Of a DNA stretch of 64,000 nucleotides, positions 44,701 to 63,480 are shown one piece after another; position 1 is the first letter of the stretch; every line of letters starts with the position of its first letter. Origin of the DNA: Diadophis punctatus similis (Eukaryota; Chordata; Lepidosauria; Squamata; Dipsadidae); assembly GCA_023053685.1 (NCBI GenBank), contig JALIGW010000058.1, positions 191,001-255,000 on the forward strand, given 5' to 3'. The notes beneath the pieces were generated by a model. The model did no database searches and was not told where the DNA came from. It was given only the letters and a program-made list of their open reading frames with translations. The translations under genes were made by a program, and so were the position numbers.

Positions 44701-47700
44701 CACAACAATTGGGATTTTTCGTAGCACATGTGCTCACCTATATGCAAGAATATGGACGTGAGTTCCAAACCCAGGGATCTCGGGTGCGAGCAGTTACCTT
44801 AGCCCTGGAAGGAGCCGCGGCCAGATGGATGGTAACCCTACATAACGACGACGCACCCGAACTGCGCAATTTCAACCAATTCATGACGGCCCTACGACGA
44901 CGGTTCGAGGACCCGCTGGCAGACCGCAAAGCACGCGACCGTATTAAGGTGGTGAAACAGGGACGACGACCAGTGGCGGAGTACACTGAAGAATTCCGGG
45001 ACCTCGCATGTCGGCTAAACTGGCCAGAAGACATCCTGGTAAGCTGTTTTAAGGATGGGCTGAGTGACGATCTGTATAATGCCTGCGTGGCTAGGGGTGC
45101 ACCAAATCACCTGCATGAGTGGTACCTCACCGCTGAAGAAGCGGAGATTGATATGGCTAGGAATCAGTACCGTACGGGGAGAGCATGGAAGAAATCCCCA
45201 CCCCAATGGAGAAAAGAACCCTTCAGAAGGCAACAGGGCTTCTCCCCTAAACCTCCAATCTGTTACAAATGCGGGAAGGAGGGACACCGAGCACCCGAAT
45301 GCTGGCCCCAAACACCCACCCGGAAACCTGAACGCCAAACGGGGGAGAGACCAATGAGACCCATCCAGCGGGGGAGGGAAACAGCCCTGAGGAGCAGCGA
45401 GATGACGGGACTCCCACCCCCTCCTCCTGCTGAAAACAACACCCCGGCATTTCAAAGGGAAGATCCAGCCACGTTCGAAAGCAATCCGGAGGATGAAGCA
45501 CTGGTAAGCAAACCAATTGAACCGCTCACCCTCCCACTCAGACTATTTATCCCTAACCAAGAGGGGGGGGAAAATATCTCCGCTTTAGTAGACTCAGGAT
45601 GCACCCGTTGCTTAATCAGCCCAACCCTAATCAGGTAACTGGGAATCACAGTGAGAAAGCTGAGAAATCCCATCGCATTTTGCCAATTGGATGGGTCTAT
45701 AGCAGGGGGGGAGCCGGCTGCTTTTGCCACGGAACCACTGAAAATAGGCATTGAGAACCACGAAGAGAAACTTACGTTTATAGTAGCACCTGGCATGGAA
45801 TGGCCACTAGTCTTGGGACTCGCATGGCTAAAAAAGTGGAATCCAAAAATAAATTGGGAGCAAGGCACCATAAAATTCCAAATGCACGTAACTACTGCGG
45901 AGGATCCACAGATAGAAACTGAAGGGGCTGAACGCAGGGAAACAGCCATGCCTGGTCATAGCGTGGAAACAGACAGCATACCCAAGGAATACAAAGACCT
46001 GGCAGAAGTCTTTAGCGAGGCAGCGTCGGATGAACTTCCCCCGCATCGCGCATCCGACTGCGCAATAGAAATCTTACCCGGGGCTAAACTACCTAAACCA
46101 AAAATGTATAGCATGTCACCGGGGGAGTTAGAGGAACTGAGTGCTTTCATTGAGAAAAACCTAGCAAGGGGTTTCATTGAACCAACCAGACCAAAGATAG
46201 CAGCCCCGGTGCTATTTAGAGAGAAGAAAGATGGCACAAAACGCTTATGTGTTGACTTCAGGAACCTAAACTCGATAAGTGTTGAAAACATGTATCCCCT
46301 CCCCCTGATGAAAGACATGCTGGCCCACCTCAAAAAAGGGAAAATCTTCTCCAAACTAGACATCAGGGAGGCTTACTACCGAATCAGAATTAAGGAGGGG
46401 GATGAATGGAAAACGGCATTCAACACCCCCCTGGGATGTTACCAATTCAAAGTGCTCCCTTTTGGGCTACAAGGGGCACCTGCAGTGTTTATGCAATTAA
46501 TTAACGATGTGTTACGGGAACACTTTTACAAAGGGGTTCTCGTTTACTTAGATGATATTCTATTATACTCAGAGACCGAGGCTGAACATGTTAAATTGGT
46601 GAGGGCAGTGCTGAGCAAACTCCGCGAGGCAAAACTTTATGCCAAACTCTCAAAATGTGAATTCCACCAAGAAAAAATTGATTACTTGGGGTACCGTATT
46701 TCACACCAGGGCATAGAAATGGATCCTCAAAAAGTACAGGCAGTACTCGATTGGGAAACACCTCGCACACGCAAACAGCTGCAAAGCTTCCTGGGGTTTG
46801 CAAACTTCTATCGCCAATTTATCCCCGCGTTCGCTCAAATTGCCCTGCCCATCACAAAACTGCTAAGAACAAAGGGGGAGGGAGATCCTAAACCAAGACA
46901 GCCCGTGAATTGGACAATGGAATGCCAGGCAGCGTTTGAGAAGCTAAAACGGCTGTTCTCAACAGAACCAATTTTGAAGCACCCAGACCCAGAAAAACCC
47001 TTCATAATACAAGCTGATTCTAGCGATGTGGCAATAGGGGCAATCCTACTCCAGAGCAATGAGCAAGGACAGCTACAGCCATGTGCATATACATCCAGGA
47101 AACTAAGTGAAACTGAACAAAGGTGGGCGATCTGGGAAAAAGAGGCTTATGCGGTGCGATGGGCACTTTTAACTTGGAGACAATTCTTAGAAGGAAGTAA
47201 GATCCCTTTTGAGGTCTGGACTGACCACAAAAACCTAGAAGCCTTAAAGACACCAAGGAAACTGTCTCCTAAACAGGTTCGTTGGGCGCAATACTTCAAA
47301 CGGTTCGAGTTTACTCTTAAATTTATCCCGGGGGGGGGGGAACTTTCTAGCAGACGCACTGTCCAGAAAGCCACAATATAACTGTGTGAAATCAGAGGTA
47401 TTTAAACCTATAGTACAAACAAATCAATTGGCAGCCAAAGTAATCACCAGGTCCCAAGGAGGAAAAGACGCATTGAGGGACGCAGACATCACTCACGCAT
47501 TTAAACAAGCATTAGTCAACGATGAATGGGTTTTGAACCACAAATCCAGCTGCGTGATGAAAGATGAATTAGCATGGATAGGTGACAAACTTTATGTACC
47601 CGCTAGCCAAAGATTACGTTTAATGGGAAGGTGCCACGACTCTAGGTTGGCTGGACATTTTGGCTTTGTAAAAACTTTACACTTAATAAAGAGACAATTT

Positions 47701-50700
47701 TGGTGGCCTTCGTTGAAAAAGGACATAGAAAGCTATGTAGCAAGTTGCCCCACCTGTGCTGCAGCAAAAAGACGCCAGGGGAAAACTCCAGGACTCAGCA
47801 AAAAGTAGCTGAGCCGTCAGCCCCATGGGAAGAAATTGCTATGGATTTTATTGTGGAACTACCGGATAGTGGGGGAAACACAGTCATTTGGGTTGTGACA
47901 GACTTGTTTTCAAAACAAGCACATTTTTTTCCTTGCCAAAAGATTCCAACAGCCAAAGGCTTGGCTAGACTGTTTCTAATACACATTTATCGTCTTCATG
48001 GAGCTCCTAAAAGGATAATCTCGGATAGGGGAGTCCAATTTACCTCCAATTTTTGGAAGGCGTTTTTGGACCTACTTGGCACCGCCCAAGGGTTGAGCTC
48101 TTCGCATCATCCTCAGACAAATGGCAATTGCGAGGTTCTGAACGGCGTTCTTGAACAGTACCTAAGATGTTTTATTAATTTTCAACAGGACAATTGGACT
48201 GAACTTTTACCATTTGCAGAGGTCGCATTTAATAACTCTGTACATTCAAGTACAGGTTTTACACCTTTTAGAGTAGCCACGGGGCAAGATTTCAGCCCAA
48301 TACCGGAACTACCCACAGAAAAGCCAACTATCCCCTCACTTAAGGAGTGGATAGAAAAGTTGCAAAACACATGGCCAGTAGTCAGGTTGGCTTTACAGGA
48401 GGCTAGAGAGGCTTTCAAAATTCAAGCTGACAAGAAAAGAGTAGAGGTTAAACCTTTCCAGGTGGGGGATAGAGTATACTTATCTACAAAATTCTTGAGA
48501 TCGTTACAACCATCAAAAAAATTAGGACCTAACTTTATTGGGCCTTTCACTATTAGCAGGATCATTAACCCAGTAGTAGTTGAATTGATTCTTCCAAAAA
48601 CACTTAGACAAGTCCACCCAGTATTTCACATTAGTCTACTCAAGAGAGAGGTAACCTCGCCACTTAGACCGGTGGCAGATACACCACCTGCCCCAATCAT
48701 GATAGAAGGGGAACAACATTTTGAAAACAAGGAAATTCTTGACTCCAGAATCCACAGAGGGAAGACCCAGTATCTGGTAGCCTGGAAACATTTGCCTTCA
48801 TCACAGAACGAGTGGGTCGCTAAACAACATGTGAAAGCCCCCACCTTATTGAGAAAATTCCACTCCAAATACCCTAGCAAACCTTGCTAACATATCATAA
48901 TTGACTCTGCTTATGTCTTACAGGTGGACCTTTTTTTCTTTTGAGAGGCAGGATGTCAGAGTCCAAACTCTGCCATTCAGAAGGAAAAGGGGGGAATTCT
49001 GGCTCGGTTTGATCAAAAGGTTATACATATCCGGATCCCAGGCATCTGAGAGCTTTTTCATCTTAAGATAAGGGTTTATGGGGGGGGTATCCGGATCCCA
49101 GACACATGGGAGCTTCCTCGTCTTAAGAGAATGTTTTATGGGGGGGTAATTGAAAGGAAGAACGGATTTGAGAAGCGGATCCATTTGTCAAACGTTGGTG
49201 TATTCATTATGTGGAATGGGGGTGGGGTGTTAAGCTTAAAAGACTTGTCTTGCCTGAGGGCATGTTAGACCTTGCTTTGATTTGAAATGGTTGTATACAG
49301 ATGCAAATAAAGGAAATCCTTTTGAAAACCTTTGACTGGACTCAGAAGTTCGTACCTTATTTTGTGGCTGGAAGACAATCCTTACACCCATACATTCAGA
49401 TCCCATGCATCTCTTCTCTTCCGGGGTAGAATTTAAAAAGTTAAAAAGAGGAAGTACTATACAGGGCTGAGGGATAATACCCCTTCTGTCGCCTCCAGCC
49501 CTCCACTTTTTGTCCTTCAATATAATATCTGTGAAGTCCCAAATCAATATGATGTCTATAAAGTCCCCAGTCGGAATTCCTCGGGGAAGGGAAACACCTC
49601 CAGTCTTTAGAATGTTATTCATAGTCCTGTGCTGTATTTCGAGGAACCAATAGTCCAGGGGCCTGAAAAACATTCCCCTAACAGTCTGTCTGTTCATAAT
49701 CGCAGTTGTAGTAATCGCGAAAAAGTTAACTGTCCTCGGTTCCCAGATCTATCCTGAACATGCAGCCAGGCACAGTAATATACTTAAAGGAAAGTGGAAA
49801 GGCGAGGTGCGGGGAGACTCTCAGTGTCTAACCACCTGATGTAACATCCAAGTCCCCCGTCTCGCTCTTGTCTTCCCTGGGATCCTACCAGAAAAACCGC
49901 CCCTTCCTCCAGCTTTCCTCCAGGCTCACAAGCAAGTCGGTATGTCCGCAAACACAATCTCCCCGTCGTACTTGGTAAAAAGATGACCTTCTACTCAAGC
50001 ACCAAGCTGGGAGCGCCAGATGATGGGAGGAGAAAGAGAGAGGCACTGCACATGATGGTTAACCTTTCCCTCGCCTCCACCGGTGCCCAGATAGATCCGC
50101 TCTCAAGTCTCTTCGGCTAAAAAGCCGCAGAGTGAGTCTCTCTCTAGCCCCAAAAAGCCGCTCTGATGGCAATGGCGGCCGCGGTGTTTCTTCTCAATCC
50201 TCAGCACTCGGCGGCAGCAGCAACGAAACCTGGCAATCCGCGCCTGTATCTCACCGTGATAAACCTCCAAGTGCTTCAGGGACCCCCTAAAAGGATGCAA
50301 ATGACCAGCTGCCTGCAAGGAGCATAAATCCTTCTGTTCCCCACCATCCAGTCAGAGCTGAAGAAGCTTCTTGGATAAGAAGTGAAATGTCTTCAAAGAA
50401 AAACCATAAAGTCCAGTTGCCTCTTGAAAAAAGCACCTTTGGGACAACCATGACCTGGATGACTGAGAATCTCCATAGACATCAAGATGAAAAACTTTCT
50501 TCAACCCAAAGCACAGGGTTAGCACAAAGCGTGACCACCCTGGGTGGCAATTATAAATAAGGATTCTGACATAGGACTCCCCACACTTGAACGCACAATA
50601 GGTTTGCCTTCTCCTTAAGTACGTACGTATCTGGCCGCCCCCCCCAGAGCCCTCTAAGGAACGGCAAGTCCTTGCATACCTCTCAACACTTCACGAAGGA

Positions 50701-51635
50701 AGCAAATCCAGTCACATACCAGTGTACACTTAGTCTCCAAATCAGAGGTCGAATTGACCCCTATGGGATGCTACAAAGCCAAGTCACACCCCAAGTTTGA
50801 TTTCAGGAGAAGAGCTAAACAGCCTTGTTGTCACAATCTAAACTTTGCTATGAAAAGATGAACTTGCGGTACTAAGCAGTTAATTCCAGAAAAGCTTTGG
50901 TACAACTAAAAAACATTGAATGTTTCGTACAATTGGAATACTGTATATTGGCAGGAAATACGTGGGAAAAAGTATCCCGAGAACGATCAACTCCAGCGGG
51001 GGGAGGGAGGCGGAGCCCTTGAGCCGAGACCAGAGCCAGCCCTAAAGCAAGCAGGGCTCTCCCACCGGGACAGCCGCCCCTCGGGAGGACCGCAGGCTTT
51101 TCTCAACCGGGTCTTATTAGCCCGGAACACCGCGAGACGGAGCCCCCCCCCCCGCCCCAGCCCCAGTCTGCGGAGAGCGGCCGCCGAGGCTCCACGGCAG
51201 GAGGAGGAGGAGCGGGGACCTCGCGGGGCGCTAAGGCTTCTGCCACCCCCGCTCCCCTCCCCTCCCCTCCCCACGCGCCCACCCCCCTCGCCCTCCCCTG
51301 GGCCGGCAGGCGGCCGTGGCGGGAGGGGGACCCACCTGGACTCGGGCGGCGGCCAGGCTGAGCCGCGTGGCTTCCCGCGAGGCGGCCCCGAAGGCTCTCG
51401 CTGCGAGGGGAGGAGAGCGAGGCCCGCGTCAGGGAGTCCGGGCACAGCAGGCGGCCGCCCCTCCCCTTCCCTTCCCTTCCCTTCCCTTCCCTCCCGCCGC
51501 CGCCACCGCCGCGCCCGCACCCAGCGCCTCCCAGAAGCGGCCCCGGTCGAAGGCCTGCCCGCCTCCGCCTCCGCCTCCGCCGGCGCCCCGCAGCTCCGCC
51601 AGCGCCTCCCGCAGCGCCTCCCGCAGCGCCTCCAT
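38704..51635 (-). CDS. CCNDBP1: Cyclin-D1-binding protein 1 (10 exons)
   Basis: Human CCNDBP1 (GCIP/DIP1) binds cyclin D and restrains G1 progression. CDS exons in transcription order: 51635-51521, 51400-51336, 41175-41094, 40893-40797, 40650-40577, 40411-40335, 39848-39595, 39372-39312, 39127-39081, 38875-38704; total 1,044 nt, 347 aa. Family matches include ASREATRLS (near residues 47-55), VYYQLPESQG, EEMEQ at the end of exon 6, EMLGFPGN, EEQVAQLDALAE and the VDELVLSLCPP segment of exon 8. The N-terminus is shorter than in human and carries a run of eight glycines from a GGC/GGA repeat (about residues 19-26). Intron 2 is about 10.2 kb because of a same-strand LINE and an antisense Ty3/Gypsy insertion. 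The start is the first ATG in the CpG island with an open frame into the splice chain. Confidence 0.92.
41466..43627 (-). mobile_element. CR1/L2-type LINE with reverse transcriptase
   Basis: A 531-codon open frame (43,293-41,698) encodes a non-LTR reverse transcriptase with PVSNLPFIGKVVEK, LLDLSAAFNTINH, CGVPQGSVFSPILF and catalytic QYADDTQLYIS. Upstream, in another frame, 43,640-43,116 holds the linker region with APWFTEELREMKR, so a frameshift breaks the ORF. The 3' end is GGCGGCATAGAAGAACCTCC followed by AAATAAATAAATAAAT. The 5' part is cut at 43,627 by the Gypsy element. It lies in sense orientation within CCNDBP1 intron 2. Confidence 0.88.
43628..44062 (+). repeat. 5' LTR of the Ty3/Gypsy element
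   Basis: Starts TGTTAGAATCC and ends CCTTACA. It contains AATAAA at about 43,982 and a G homopolymer at 43,756-43,763. No perfect match to a familiar tRNA primer site was recognised immediately after 44,062. Confidence 0.9.
44131..45638 (+). pseudogene. Broken gag and start of protease of the Ty3/Gypsy element
   Basis: The first ATG frame (44,131) runs to the G-run near 44,530, where the frame shifts; a second open frame continues from about 44,562. It includes a retrotransposon Gag core and a CCHC zinc knuckle (CYKCGKEGHRAPEC) at about 45,262-45,303, which binds the element RNA. The aspartic-protease motif VDSG lies near 45,588; a TAA at 45,636 cuts the protease in the same frame. Confidence 0.85.
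45639..47381 (+). pseudogene. Broken pol: protease remainder, reverse transcriptase, RNase H
   Basis: Same frame as the second gag part, downstream of the TAA. The reverse-transcriptase catalytic motif YLDD is near 46,549, with conserved KLDIREAYYR and LPFGLQGAP upstream. The RNase H domain follows from about 46,970 (QADSSDVAIGA). The frame is lost at an 11-G run, 47,330-47,340. Confidence 0.88.
47341..48890 (+). pseudogene. Broken integrase with C-terminal chromodomain
   Basis: The N-terminal HHCC zinc-binding region (about 47,630-47,765, GRCHDSRLAGHFG and CPTCAAAKRR) is in one frame; the catalytic core continues in another after a shift near 47,799. D-D-E residues are seen in AMDFIVEL, ISDRGVQFT and NCEVLN. 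About 48,700-48,880 encodes a chromodomain (EILDSR, YLVAWKHL), which in chromoviruses steers insertion toward certain chromatin marks. Confidence 0.85.
48954..49386 (+). repeat. 3' LTR of the Ty3/Gypsy element
   Basis: Starts TGTCAGAGTCC and ends CCTTACA, preceded by a short purine-rich tract (GAGAGGCAGGA at 48,943-48,953) that can serve as the polypurine tract. It is followed by the duplicated CCCAT. Confidence 0.9.
49392..50330 (-). mobile_element. Probable 5' continuation of the interrupted LINE
   Basis: This sequence abuts the Gypsy element's right target duplication, so before insertion it was continuous with the LINE at 43,627. It is repeat-like, with a short minus-strand reading frame around 49,697-49,390. 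No endonuclease domain was recognised, so an internal deletion or a separate repeat is possible. Confidence 0.45.
50343..50470 (+). mobile_element. Dispersed retroelement end (CTGAAGA...GTGAAATGTC type)
   Basis: GAGCTGAAGAAGCTTCTTGG, AGAAGTGAAATGTCTTCAAA and CACCTTTGGGACAACCATGA form a repeat widespread in vertebrate genomes. GCTTCTT and AAGAAG(T/C) can pair as a short hairpin between a CTGAAGA box and GAAA, as in hammerhead-like motifs. Confidence 0.5.
50475..51330. other. Part of CCNDBP1 intron 2 entering the CpG island
   Basis: To about 50,980 this is AT-richer DNA with no recognised feature. After that the CpG island begins, including C-rich and CCCTC tracts at 51,245-51,290. Confidence 0.5.
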
Positions 51636-53034
51636 GGCCGCCAGCCCGGGACGGAAAGAGCCCGAAGGTCCGTCCCCCGGGAGAGTCCGGGCGGAGGCGC
51701 TTCCGGCCCGCTTCGCTTGCCCGGCCTTTAAAGTTAAGCCGAGTCTTAACGCTTTACGATAAGCGGGGCTTATTTTGTCCCCTTGGCGTTGGGCCAAGAG
51801 CGGGATCTTGGGGAGGGGGACGTTCTGGAAAGGGGCTTCCGACTGCCTCAGGACCCCCAGCTGGCCCGAGCCGTCCCGCCCCACCCCCTCGCATCCGCAG
51901 CTTCCCCCCCTTCCCCGGCAAGTGCCCCGAGACTCCCTTCTCAGTAAATCTCAGCTTTTGCTGCCTTTATCGTGTATCGAAATGGGAAATGAGCTTATTC
52001 AAGTCAGTTCATTGCTACGTGGAGTGAATGCGGTCCTGCGTGGGGCTTCCAGAGTTTCACGTTTGGTTTCACGTCGCAGACAAATCTCAAAAAACTCCTT
52101 TCTGCCAATGGGCTGCATCGCTGCGACTTGGAATTATTCCTAGCTTCAGAAGACGGTGAAGGCCGCAGGCGCACAAGCGGGGACCCCCCCCCCGGGGGGG
52201 GGGGCTTCCTGGGCCCACCTGCTTCTCTGACTTTTTCCTCGCAAAACCTGTGTCTCGTTGGCCGCCTAGCAGGTCTGGGCCCACCTCACGCATTTCAGTG
52301 ACACCGTAGTTAAGACGGGTCCGCAGTGTTTGCTAAATTTTCTCTTCTGGAAACCCTTTCCCACTTTTAAAAATGATGTTGGACCGCAAAAGGCCTTTTA
52401 TTTGCTTGGGGTACGTTTACTGGCGATGACCGTGTTAAAAATTGACACATTCTCTACTCCAGATTGTTTGATGGTATTTTAACTTTGTCTTATTTTTCAA
52501 CGTAGGCTGGCAAATAATTCTTATTTTGTGCCGAGAGGGTCTCCCACCTCCCTTAACCTCCCCCTCCTTTGAGAAACACTGGCGAGGCCGTTCCCAAACG
52601 CGCAAACTCCTTTCCTGCACCAGCCAGCCTTGGGGATCTGGAAGCGCATTTGGGATCCTTGTGGGATTATGAATCCCGCTCCGAGGGTGCCCACGGCAAT
52701 CCCGCCGCCCTTCTCGGCTGCCCCTAGGCCGGGGATGCCAGAGAGCCTCGCCCGCCCTGCTCGAGAGCGGGAAGACGCCCTTTCTACAGGCGCCTCTCGG
52801 CGGGGCCGCTGACGGGCCACCCGGGGGGAGCACCGCTGCTTCCCCCCACCCGGCCTGCCACCCCTCCCCCCCCCAGCCCATTGAGGCTCCGGAGCGCCGC
52901 GCCGCCCTGGCCGAGCGCTTCCCGGGGCTGCCGCTGGGGGCGCTCGTGCGCGGGAACCCTTTCGGAGCGTTCTACGTTTCCGGCCGGAGCGAAGGGCCGG
53001 AGCACCGGAAGTCGCGTGCTTCTCCGCAGCCACG
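51636..53034. promoter_or_regulatory. Shared CpG-rich intergenic promoter region of CCNDBP1 and DDX27
   Basis: The two genes are divergently transcribed with start codons 1.4 kb apart. CTTCCGG at about 51,700 (CCNDBP1 side) and ACCGGAAGT at about 53,003 (DDX27 side) are ETS-type sites. No TATA box was found. Bases 52,000-52,550 are AT-richer, so these are probably two adjacent promoters rather than one core. A C10G11 palindrome lies at 52,184-52,204. Confidence 0.6.
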
Positions 53035-58844
<5,810 letters not shown>

Positions 58845-59043
58845 GCACACACCTGTGAGCCTCTACACAGCAGCCCTTGTGGAATTTGGGATCCCTTCAC
58901 ATTTGCTCTCCCTGCAGCAGCCTAGCACTTGGAAACAAGCAGTGGCCGCTTTAGGACTTGGCTAAAGAACTGGACCTTGGGAGGGATGTCAGTTGGGCCT
59001 CCCTCCTGCTTCTCTGGAACTTCCTAGGAAGACCTTGAGACCA

Positions 59044-59049
59044 AATAAA
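59044..59049 (+). promoter_or_regulatory. Polyadenylation signal of DDX27
   Basis: AATAAA, 200 bp after the stop codon, followed by GTGTT-rich sequence at about 59,060-59,105. Confidence 0.8.
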
Positions 59050-59109
59050 CCAACTATGGTGTTGACTCATCTGCCTTGCTATGGAGCCTGAAGGTTTTGT
59101 GTGTTCTTT

Positions 59110-60470
59110 ACCTAACAGCTATTAAAGGAAGCTGAAAATTCTAAGAACTCGAAGGCAACCTTTACTCACTGAAAGGTAGTTCTTACTAATAGTAACAATG
59201 GGGTATTCTACTAAAATCAGCAGGGGAAAGCTTAGAAGTGCTCTTAAGGCGGGGAGCATTGTCCTTATCCTTGCTCTCGATGGGTCCTGGCATTGGTGCC
59301 GCATCGTTGCCCTCGGATTACTGTGCCCGACTATGGCTTGCAGCTCACCGCAAACCGGAGAACCTCCCGGGACAAGTTGCTTAGGATTCCTGAGGTCCTT
59401 CCTGCCTTAATGGAGCATCTGGCGCTTTGGGCGTTCACACTCCTTGAGCCCCCAGGATCAAGGCTCTGGTTGGGACGGAGCTGTTTTTGTCACTAGAGCC
59501 GCCAGAGGTCTCTGTATTTGTCTGCCCAAAGAGCAGGGGCCCCTCTTCCCCCCAGCCCAGCCCTAGTCTCTTCGCATTGTCTAGGGGTGTAGCCTACTGC
59601 CCAGCTACAGAATCGGGCGTAGTCCCACAAACCCATATGACACAAAAGCAGACAACCAGCTGTCACTGTCGGTTGCTGGAAATGTAATTCATTTACTGAC
59701 ATGCCAAAGGTTGGGGTGAAATCCATAGGACTCTTCACCTGACTTTATTGCAAGCCAAAGATGCCAATCTTCTTAGCTATTTCTTCAGTATTTGGAATTG
59801 GTCAAGAATTGTGAACTTTCCAACTACGGCAGCACTCCAAAATGTTAACAACTGGAAGGATAAATCCACACTTAATTGTGGAATGTTCAATGATTGATGT
59901 ATGTTGCTTATTAAATGCTGCAGCTTTTAGAACAGCTAAGCAAGAGTCTTTTGAGGAATTTGATCAGCGGAAGGGGCGCTTTGCTCAATTTCCCAGGTTT
60001 TATGGGGAATGTGTCCCTCTGCAGTGAGCTCTATAGCCAGTGTGAAATGTGCAGGGGAACAGCTGGAGGAGGATTGTGCACTGGCCATTGTTGGCCCAGG
60101 AAGTATCGGAGCTTGTGGGCTGCGCTTGGATTTTATTTCCTGTAACAGAACCTAAAGGCTGAGATGTAAAGAAACCTTGGTTCTCCCAAACATAAACTGA
60201 CCAATTAAGGACCAGAGCTTCAGGAGGGGGGGAGAAATAAATAAAATAATAAATAATAATAAAAGGATCAGAGCTTCAGCCAAGGCTTTTGTTTGCTACC
60301 TAAGTGCCAAGGTAACATCTACAGTCGCTCGGATGCAAGTCTAGCCGTACCAGTGGTTACATCCATATGGAGAACTGCGGAAGAAGCCCTGACAGAGCTT
60401 GCAGGTGCTTAGCAGAAACTTCTGGACCCTCAACATGGGGCTCCCACAAGAAGAAAAACTGCTTATTTTG
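59110..60470. other. Gene-free interval between DDX27 and SNRPB
   Basis: AT-richer unique-looking DNA with an (AATA)n patch at 60,235-60,263. No exon was recognised. Confidence 0.5.
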
Positions 60471-60477
60471 ACACCAT

Positions 60478-60625
60478 GGAGTCTTTGTAGCTCTCCGGGC
60501 TTGGTTTTCTTGCAGTCATTTCATATGCACTGAAGATGATGCCTAGCTGGGTCACGAAACATCTGCAAGAAAACCCACCAAGAACAGAGAGCACCAAGGA
60601 CCCCTCATTTCAACCCTGAGATTAT
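60478..60625. mobile_element. Inverted pair of the dispersed hammerhead-like retroelement end
   Basis: The right half (plus) reads CACTGAAGATGATGCC, then GGGTCACGAAACATCTGCAA, then AGAACAGAGAGCACCAAGGA. The left half (60,480-60,525) is a partial reverse complement (AGCTCTCCGGGCTTGGTTTT, CTTGCAGTCATTTCATATG). The same inverted arrangement occurs at 17,366-17,560. Confidence 0.55.
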
Positions 60626-61005
60626 CCTCTATTAGTGTTGCGACACTGCTGGCATGGGACTGGCAACCGTTCACCCCAGGCCCAAGCTCTCCTTCAAGCT
60701 CTCCAGTATTTCAGTACCTATGACTTCTTCAAGAGACAGGCGGAAAATATGACATAATTATCATGTAGTTTGTTAATAACAGTTAATTTACAGCCTTGTT
60801 GGTATTAAAGCGGAATATGTGCCTGATCTCCAGTGACGACTTCCAAACATTCTGAACCAGCATAGACCTAAACTGCTAACATACGACGGGTGATGGAATC
60901 GAGAGCCAAAGAGCATGGATTTGTTTTCACTTAATGTGAACACGCCCATATTCGCCAACACATGTAGGCGAAGACCTCTTCTCCTAGCCTCTTTAACAGA
61001 ATAGG

Positions 61006-61050
61006 AGTTGGAAGGGAGATCATCTAGTCCAGAGGTCCCCAACCCTCAGG
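61006..61050 (+). mobile_element. CR1-type and hAT-like end fragments
   Basis: GGAGTTGGAAGGGAGATCAT and CTAGTCC match the CR1-type words; CAGAGGTCCCCAACCCTCAG resembles a hAT terminus. Both are very short and old, just beyond the SNRPB 3' end. Confidence 0.45.
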
Positions 61051-61085
61051 CATTACATTGACACCACAGGAAGAAACGCCAAAGT

Positions 61086-61091
61086 TTTATT
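61086..61091 (-). promoter_or_regulatory. Polyadenylation signal of SNRPB
   Basis: AATAAA on the minus strand, about 118 bp after the stop codon. Confidence 0.8.
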
Positions 61092-61208
61092 AGAAAGGGC
61101 AACATGACATCAAAAACAGCACATACATACACAACTAATCCTGCTCCTGCCATCTTGTGATCAACAAGATCGCCCCCCCCGTGAGTCCCACTGGGTTCAG
61201 CATGGGTG

Positions 61209-63480
<2,272 letters not shown>

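Larger units (their letters stand above)
43628..49386 (+). mobile_element. Ty3/Gypsy LTR retrotransposon of the chromovirus type, full length but broken
   Basis: Two near-identical LTRs (435 and 433 bp) enclose gag, protease, reverse transcriptase, RNase H, integrase and a C-terminal chromodomain. The 5-bp target duplication CCCAT lies at 43,623-43,627 and 49,387-49,391. I count only about six LTR differences, so insertion is fairly recent. Coding capacity is interrupted at four places: a G-run shift near 44,530, a stop at 45,636, a G-run shift near 47,330-47,340 and a shift near 47,799. This copy cannot act on its own. It is antisense to its host gene CCNDBP1. Confidence 0.93.
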
